From the NCBI GenBank assembly GCA_017444985.1, contig JAFSVK010000088.1:1-36197 (forward strand): a stretch of 36,197 bases of DNA. The letters are read 5' to 3'. The stretch comes from Bacillota bacterium. Lineage in GTDB: Bacteria; Bacillota; Clostridia; Lachnospirales; CAG-274. This document shows, in pieces, positions 32,681 through 36,197 of the stretch (positions are counted from its first letter, which is position 1; each line of letters opens with the position of its first letter). Below the pieces are notes generated by a model that searched no databases, was not told where the DNA came from, and was given only the letters and a program-made list of their open reading frames with translations. The position numbers were made by a program, and so were the translations under genes.

Positions 32681-34559
32681 AACACTGCTTTATATAGTAC
32701 TTGACATACTGTTTATAAATTTTTCTCTTATATTTGCTATATGCCTTTGGTACGGCGGCACCATACCCGGACTTCCGGGAGGCGCGGGGGTAGTCATAGC
32801 ACCACAGGTATGGAACTGGTATATTTTGGCAGCTTTGTGCATATCCCCTATATGTATCATAATATACTATCTTTTTAGGTTTTACTCCAATATATGGAAG
32901 TATGCCACAATAGAGGATGTATATAAGATAATTATTGCCGATACCTTTGTGTTTGTGCTTTTGTATGTTATAGACTACTCTTTTATAAGTGAGGCAGTAC
33001 CCTTTGTGCTTTCAAAGCGTATGCTTATGGTGGCGTGGATAACGGATATCATACTTTTTATGTTTTCCCGCTCGGGCTACAGGGTAATAAAGAAGTTTCT
33101 TATAAATATAGAACACATCATCACGAGAAAAGCAGGTTTTAAAAGGGTGCTTGTGGTAGGTGCGGGTTTTGCGGGCTACAATGTTATAAGAAGCATCGCC
33201 ACCGCAGAAAAAGGCTACGAGGACAGAACGGCTGTGCTTATAGTCGATGATGATATCAAAAAGAACGATACCAACATCATGGGTGTAAGAGTTACCCATA
33301 ACTGTGCCAATATACCAAGGCTTGCCTCGGAGTACGAGATAGAAGAGATAATAGTAGCCATACCCTCCGCCACAAATGCACAGCTTAATCAAATTATGAA
33401 ATACTGCGCAAAAACAAATTGCGTGCTTAAGATGATACCCCCTTTAAGCGATATATCACAGGGTTTCCATGTGCTTAGAGATGTGGATATCACAGACCTT
33501 CTTTTCCGTGAAGAGGTGGAGATAGATACCAAGAGCATATCGAGCTACATATCGGGTAAGACCGTACTTGTTACGGGAGGTGGAGGTTCTATAGGTTCCG
33601 AACTTTGCAGACAGATAGCAAAGTTTTCTCCGGGGCTTCTTATAATATTTGACGTATATGAAAATAATGCTTACGAACTTTACACGGAACTTAATGACAA
33701 GTACGAGGGTAAGCTTAATATGACGGTCAGAATAGGCTCTGTCAGGGATGTAAGTTCTATAGAAAGAGTGTTTGAAGACTATCGCCCTCAGGTTGTTTTC
33801 CATGCGGCTGCTCACAAGCATGTGCCTTTAATGGAACAGGTACCTGCGGAGGCTGTTAAAAACAATGTATTCGGCACTCTCAATACCGTAAAGTGTGCGG
33901 ATAAGTACAGAAGCGAGATATTTGTACTTCTCTCCACCGACAAGGCGGTAAACCCCACAAATGTTATGGGAGCCACAAAGAGGATAACGGAGCTTATAGT
34001 ACAAAGCTATGCCAAAAAGAGCAATACAAAATTCGTAGCGGTACGCTTTGGCAATGTATTGGGCAGTAACGGAAGTGTTATACCCCTGTTTAAAAAACAG
34101 ATCAAAACAGGAGGCCCCGTTACGGTAACGGATCCCGAAATAACAAGATATTTTATGACCATACCCGAGGCATCAAGGCTCGTACTTCAGGCGGCAGCCT
34201 TCGGGGCAAGCGGTAAGATATTTGTACTTGATATGGGAGACCCCGTAAAAATAGATGACCTTGCAAGAAACCTTATAAGGCTTTCGGGCTTTACTCCCGA
34301 TAAGGACATCAAAATAGTTTACACGGGCTTAAGACCCGGAGAAAAGCGTTTTGAAGAGCTTATTATGGAAGAAGAGAAAAACGATATGCAAATACTCTTC
34401 CACGATAAGATATTCGTTACCAAACCCGTGGATATAGATGAAGAGGATTTTGAGAGGAAACTGCAAGACCTTTACTATGTTTCTCAAAACGAACCCGAGA
34501 ACACGGTGGATATGATAAAGAAGATAGTGCCTAATTTTAGCCCCGAAGGAGAAAAATAA
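32640..34559 (+). CDS. Membrane NDP-sugar 4,6-dehydratase (CapD/PglF/WbpM type)
   Basis: It removes water from UDP-N-acetylglucosamine to give a 4-keto-6-deoxy sugar, the first step to diamino-trideoxy sugars and similar glycans. The 639 residues have an N-terminal membrane part (helices at about 17-37, 60-80, 99-116 and 127-141), a first Rossmann domain with LVVGAGFAGYN near 171-181, and the catalytic SDR domain with TGGGGSIGSE at 312-321. The family's catalytic STDK is at 432-435 and MGATK at 443-447, in place of the usual YxxxK. The N-terminus overlaps the ligase gene by 41 bp; no later start would keep the first helix. Confidence 0.93.
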   Translation: MNKKKLLARERTNKTLLYIVLDILFINFSLIFAICLWYGGTIPGLPGGAGVVIAPQVWNWYILAALCISPICIIIYYLFRFYSNIWKYATIEDVYKIIIADTFVFVLLYVIDYSFISEAVPFVLSKRMLMVAWITDIILFMFSRSGYRVIKKFLINIEHIITRKAGFKRVLVVGAGFAGYNVIRSIATAEKGYEDRTAVLIVDDDIKKNDTNIMGVRVTHNCANIPRLASEYEIEEIIVAIPSATNAQLNQIMKYCAKTNCVLKMIPPLSDISQGFHVLRDVDITDLLFREEVEIDTKSISSYISGKTVLVTGGGGSIGSELCRQIAKFSPGLLIIFDVYENNAYELYTELNDKYEGKLNMTVRIGSVRDVSSIERVFEDYRPQVVFHAAAHKHVPLMEQVPAEAVKNNVFGTLNTVKCADKYRSEIFVLLSTDKAVNPTNVMGATKRITELIVQSYAKKSNTKFVAVRFGNVLGSNGSVIPLFKKQIKTGGPVTVTDPEITRYFMTIPEASRLVLQAAAFGASGKIFVLDMGDPVKIDDLARNLIRLSGFTPDKDIKIVYTGLRPGEKRFEELIMEEEKNDMQILFHDKIFVTKPVDIDEEDFERKLQDLYYVSQNEPENTVDMIKKIVPNFSPEGEK

Positions 34560-35143
34560 TGTATCCGAGAATAAAACAAAGTATAGATTGCTATATTTGC
34601 ATACTTTTCCTTGTGTTTTTCGGCTGGCTCATACTTTTACTTGCTTTGGCGGTAAAGCTTGAGGACGGTGGCCCCGTAATATTCAAACAGAGGCGTATAG
34701 GAAAAAACAGAAAACATTTCTATATTTATAAATTCAGAACTATGAAAGTGGATACCCCCAAGGATGTACCCACTCATCTGCTTGAAGACCCCGAAAAGTA
34801 TATTACAAGGGTGGGCAAGTTTATGAGAAAGTACAGCCTTGACGAACTCCCTCAAATATTTAATATTTTACAGGGAAAGATGGCTATAGTAGGACCTCGC
34901 CCCGCACTGTGGAACCAGCACGATCTGGTAAAGCTTAGGGACAGATATAATGCAAACTCCGTTCTTCCCGGGCTTACGGGTCTTGCACAGATAAACGGCA
35001 GAGATGAACTGCCCATAGAACTTAAGGCTAAGTATGACGGAGATTATGTTAAGAAAATGAGCTTTTTCACCGACTTTGTAATTATAATAAGAACGTTTTT
35101 TTCCGTTCTTGGTGCAAAGGGTGTTAAGGAGGGTAAGGATTGA
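34559..35143 (+). CDS. Initiating sugar-phosphate transferase (PglC/WcaJ family)
   Basis: It transfers a sugar phosphate from a UDP-sugar to undecaprenyl phosphate, the first membrane step of glycan assembly. The 194 residues are the minimal, PglC-like form: one re-entrant hydrophobic helix (about 12-32), GPVIFKQRRIGKNRKHFYIYKFRTM split across 38-62, the catalytic Asp95-Glu96 in SLDELPQ, and VGPRPAL and PGLTGLAQINGR. It begins at the stop of the dehydratase (TAATG overlap). Together they suggest the dehydratase product or a derivative is the first sugar. Confidence 0.94.
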   Translation: MYPRIKQSIDCYICILFLVFFGWLILLLALAVKLEDGGPVIFKQRRIGKNRKHFYIYKFRTMKVDTPKDVPTHLLEDPEKYITRVGKFMRKYSLDELPQIFNILQGKMAIVGPRPALWNQHDLVKLRDRYNANSVLPGLTGLAQINGRDELPIELKAKYDGDYVKKMSFFTDFVIIIRTFFSVLGAKGVKEGKD

Positions 35144-35988
35144 AAGTAGTTATAACCGGGGAGAAAGGTTATATAGCAAGAAATGTATGCGCATATCTTA
35201 CGGAAATGGGATATGAGTGCAAGTGTGTAAGTGTAAGAGAGGGGATATTTAACGAACCCTGCGATGTGGTAATACACTGCGCCGCTATAGTTCATAAAAG
35301 AGAAAAAAAATACGCCGCAGCCTACAAAAAGATAAATACCGACCTTGCGGCGGATATAGCCGAGGCTTCCAAGAAAATGGGTGTGAAACACTTTATATTT
35401 CTCTCATCTATGTCGGTATACGGCGGAGATGGAGAAATAAATTCCCACACCCCGGTAATACCCGACAGCCTCTACGGTAAAAGCAAGTTTTTCGGGGAAA
35501 GAAAAATAAAGGCTCTTGAAAGTGAGGATTTTAAAGTTTCTGTAATAAGACCTCCCATGGTATACGGCAAAGGATGCCCCGGAAACTACAGAAAGCTCTC
35601 TCTTTTTATAAGGCTCTCTCCCGTATTTCCCCTTATAAACAATAAAAAAAGTTTCATATACATAGAAAATCTTGCCTATCACATAGAGAGGGTAATAAAA
35701 GAGGATGTGTCCCAAACCACAAGGCCTATGGACCCTAAGCACATATCCACCTCTACCTTTGCAAAGCTTATAGCACAGGCACAGGGCAAGAAGATATTCT
35801 ATGAAAGCAGGTTTTTGGGAAATATACTCACTTTCTTCGGAAAGGTGAAGTTCATAAGAAAAATATTCGCTTCCAGATTTTACTCCGAGGAAATAGCCGT
35901 AAAGATACACTATGTTTCTGTGGAGGATGCCGTAATAAGAACGGAAGAAAAACAAAAAAACGAAGGTGAGGCTCACCCGGAGGATTAA
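35140..35988 (+). CDS. NAD-dependent epimerase/dehydratase (extended SDR)
   Basis: A cytosolic nucleotide-sugar enzyme of 282 residues. The NAD site is TGEKGYIARN (6-15), the catalytic motif is YGKSK with Tyr112 and Lys116, and Ser90 in LSSMSVYGG completes the triad. The start is TTG at 35140 with AAGGAGGG 6 bp upstream, overlapping the previous stop by 4 bp. The family includes UDP-glucose 4-epimerases and 4-ketosugar reductases. It is shorter than GalE (about 330 residues), so a reductase acting on the 4-keto sugar of the upstream dehydratase is plausible but unproven. Confidence 0.85.
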   Translation: MKVVITGEKGYIARNVCAYLTEMGYECKCVSVREGIFNEPCDVVIHCAAIVHKREKKYAAAYKKINTDLAADIAEASKKMGVKHFIFLSSMSVYGGDGEINSHTPVIPDSLYGKSKFFGERKIKALESEDFKVSVIRPPMVYGKGCPGNYRKLSLFIRLSPVFPLINNKKSFIYIENLAYHIERVIKEDVSQTTRPMDPKHISTSTFAKLIAQAQGKKIFYESRFLGNILTFFGKVKFIRKIFASRFYSEEIAVKIHYVSVEDAVIRTEEKQKNEGEAHPED

Positions 35989-36025
35989 AGGGGCTGAAAA
36001 AACAAAATACGTTTTTTAGCCCCTT
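35988..36025 (+). terminator. Terminator-like hairpin after the glycan cluster
   Basis: The stem AAGGGGCT-G-AAAAAAC pairs with GTTTTTT-AGCCCCTT (one bulged G, 7-nt loop). There is no T-run after the outer stem, but the inner hairpin is followed by its own T's. It overlaps the stop codon of the epimerase gene. Confidence 0.6.
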
Positions 36026-36056
36026 GATAAACATTGTCGCCGTCGGCAGTTTTTAA

Positions 36057-36197
36057 GGGCACCTCTAAAAACTCATAAATCGTAAAATTGGCTATCTTGC
36101 AAAGGTTAGTCGTCAATGTCTCTCACCAATGCTCTACATTGGCTTCGAGCCATTTCATAGTCCTCGAACAAGCTATCTCAATTTTACTTCAATAGCA
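36057..36197 (+). repeat. MITE-like element, copy 4 (right end cut by window)
   Basis: The first 141 bases of the 157-bp element, beginning GGGCACCTCTAAAAA after TTAA. It shares the GCAAAGGTTAGTCG variant with copy 2, while copies 1 and 3 share another variant, so there are at least two subtypes. Confidence 0.88.

Noticed and set aside
35404-35976. 190-codon minus-strand frame at the end
   Set aside because: Antisense to the epimerase gene, which has a clear SDR fold; no ribosome-binding site.

Overview
The window looks like a chromosomal segment of a low-to-moderate G+C monoderm bacterium, most likely an uncultured member of class Clostridia (Bacillota). Reasons: strong AGGAGG ribosome-binding sites, many extended -10 (TGn-TATAAT) promoters, heavy use of ATA and AGA/AGG codons, a preQ1-I type riboswitch on the queuosine operon, a short archaeal/eukaryotic-type prolyl-tRNA synthetase, a lipoprotein with a lipobox, and a cell-envelope gene set without outer-membrane genes. 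The species cannot be named from sequence alone.

Layout. 1-630: a truncated MITE-like repeat, a diverged second repeat, and the gapA promoter with an inverted repeat in the leader. 632-6580: gapA, then a tight operon prmA - rsmE - cysteine desulfurase - thiI, which ends in a barnase-like RNase lipoprotein and its barstar-like inhibitor. 7038-15274: a type IV pilus-like locus consisting of a separately promoted prepilin, then pilC - pilM - pilN - pilO - a large PilX-like protein - two prepilins with E5. No pilB/pilT ATPase or prepilin peptidase is present here. 15374-21758: rbgA, then a preQ1 riboswitch and terminator controlling queD - queE - folE - queC, followed without a visible break by an alpha/beta hydrolase, a Nudix hydrolase, an Mrp/NBP35 ATPase, queH and ispF. 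21804-23340: tRNA-Arg(CCG) and proS. 23459-26870: a minus-strand accessory island with a DUF4143-type ATPase (14-bp perfect palindrome over its promoter), a secreted 540-residue protein behind a roughly 215-nt highly structured leader, and a 47-residue downstream peptide gene. 27018-28443: a copper-amine-oxidase-N/DUF3298-like exported protein and secG. 28444-29857: a 1.4-kb noncoding repeat cluster. 29858-35988: metA (with the Glu111 signature of acetyl-CoA use), then an envelope-glycan cluster of O-antigen ligase-like protein, membrane NDP-sugar 4,6-dehydratase, initiating sugar-phosphate transferase and an NAD-dependent epimerase. 36057-end: another truncated MITE-like copy.

The genes form functional blocks. 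ThiI and its adjacent cysteine desulfurase handle sulfur transfer to tRNA. The que block makes preQ0 (QueD, QueE, FolE, QueC), and QueH performs the last queuosine step, with an Fe-S carrier (Mrp) directly upstream. The pilus block gives the inner-membrane platform and minor pilins. The sugar genes start and modify a surface polysaccharide or protein glycan. Two repeat families are scattered around these blocks: a 157-158-bp MITE-like palindromic element (four copies, all in the same orientation) and a roughly 300-bp element (two good copies plus fragments).
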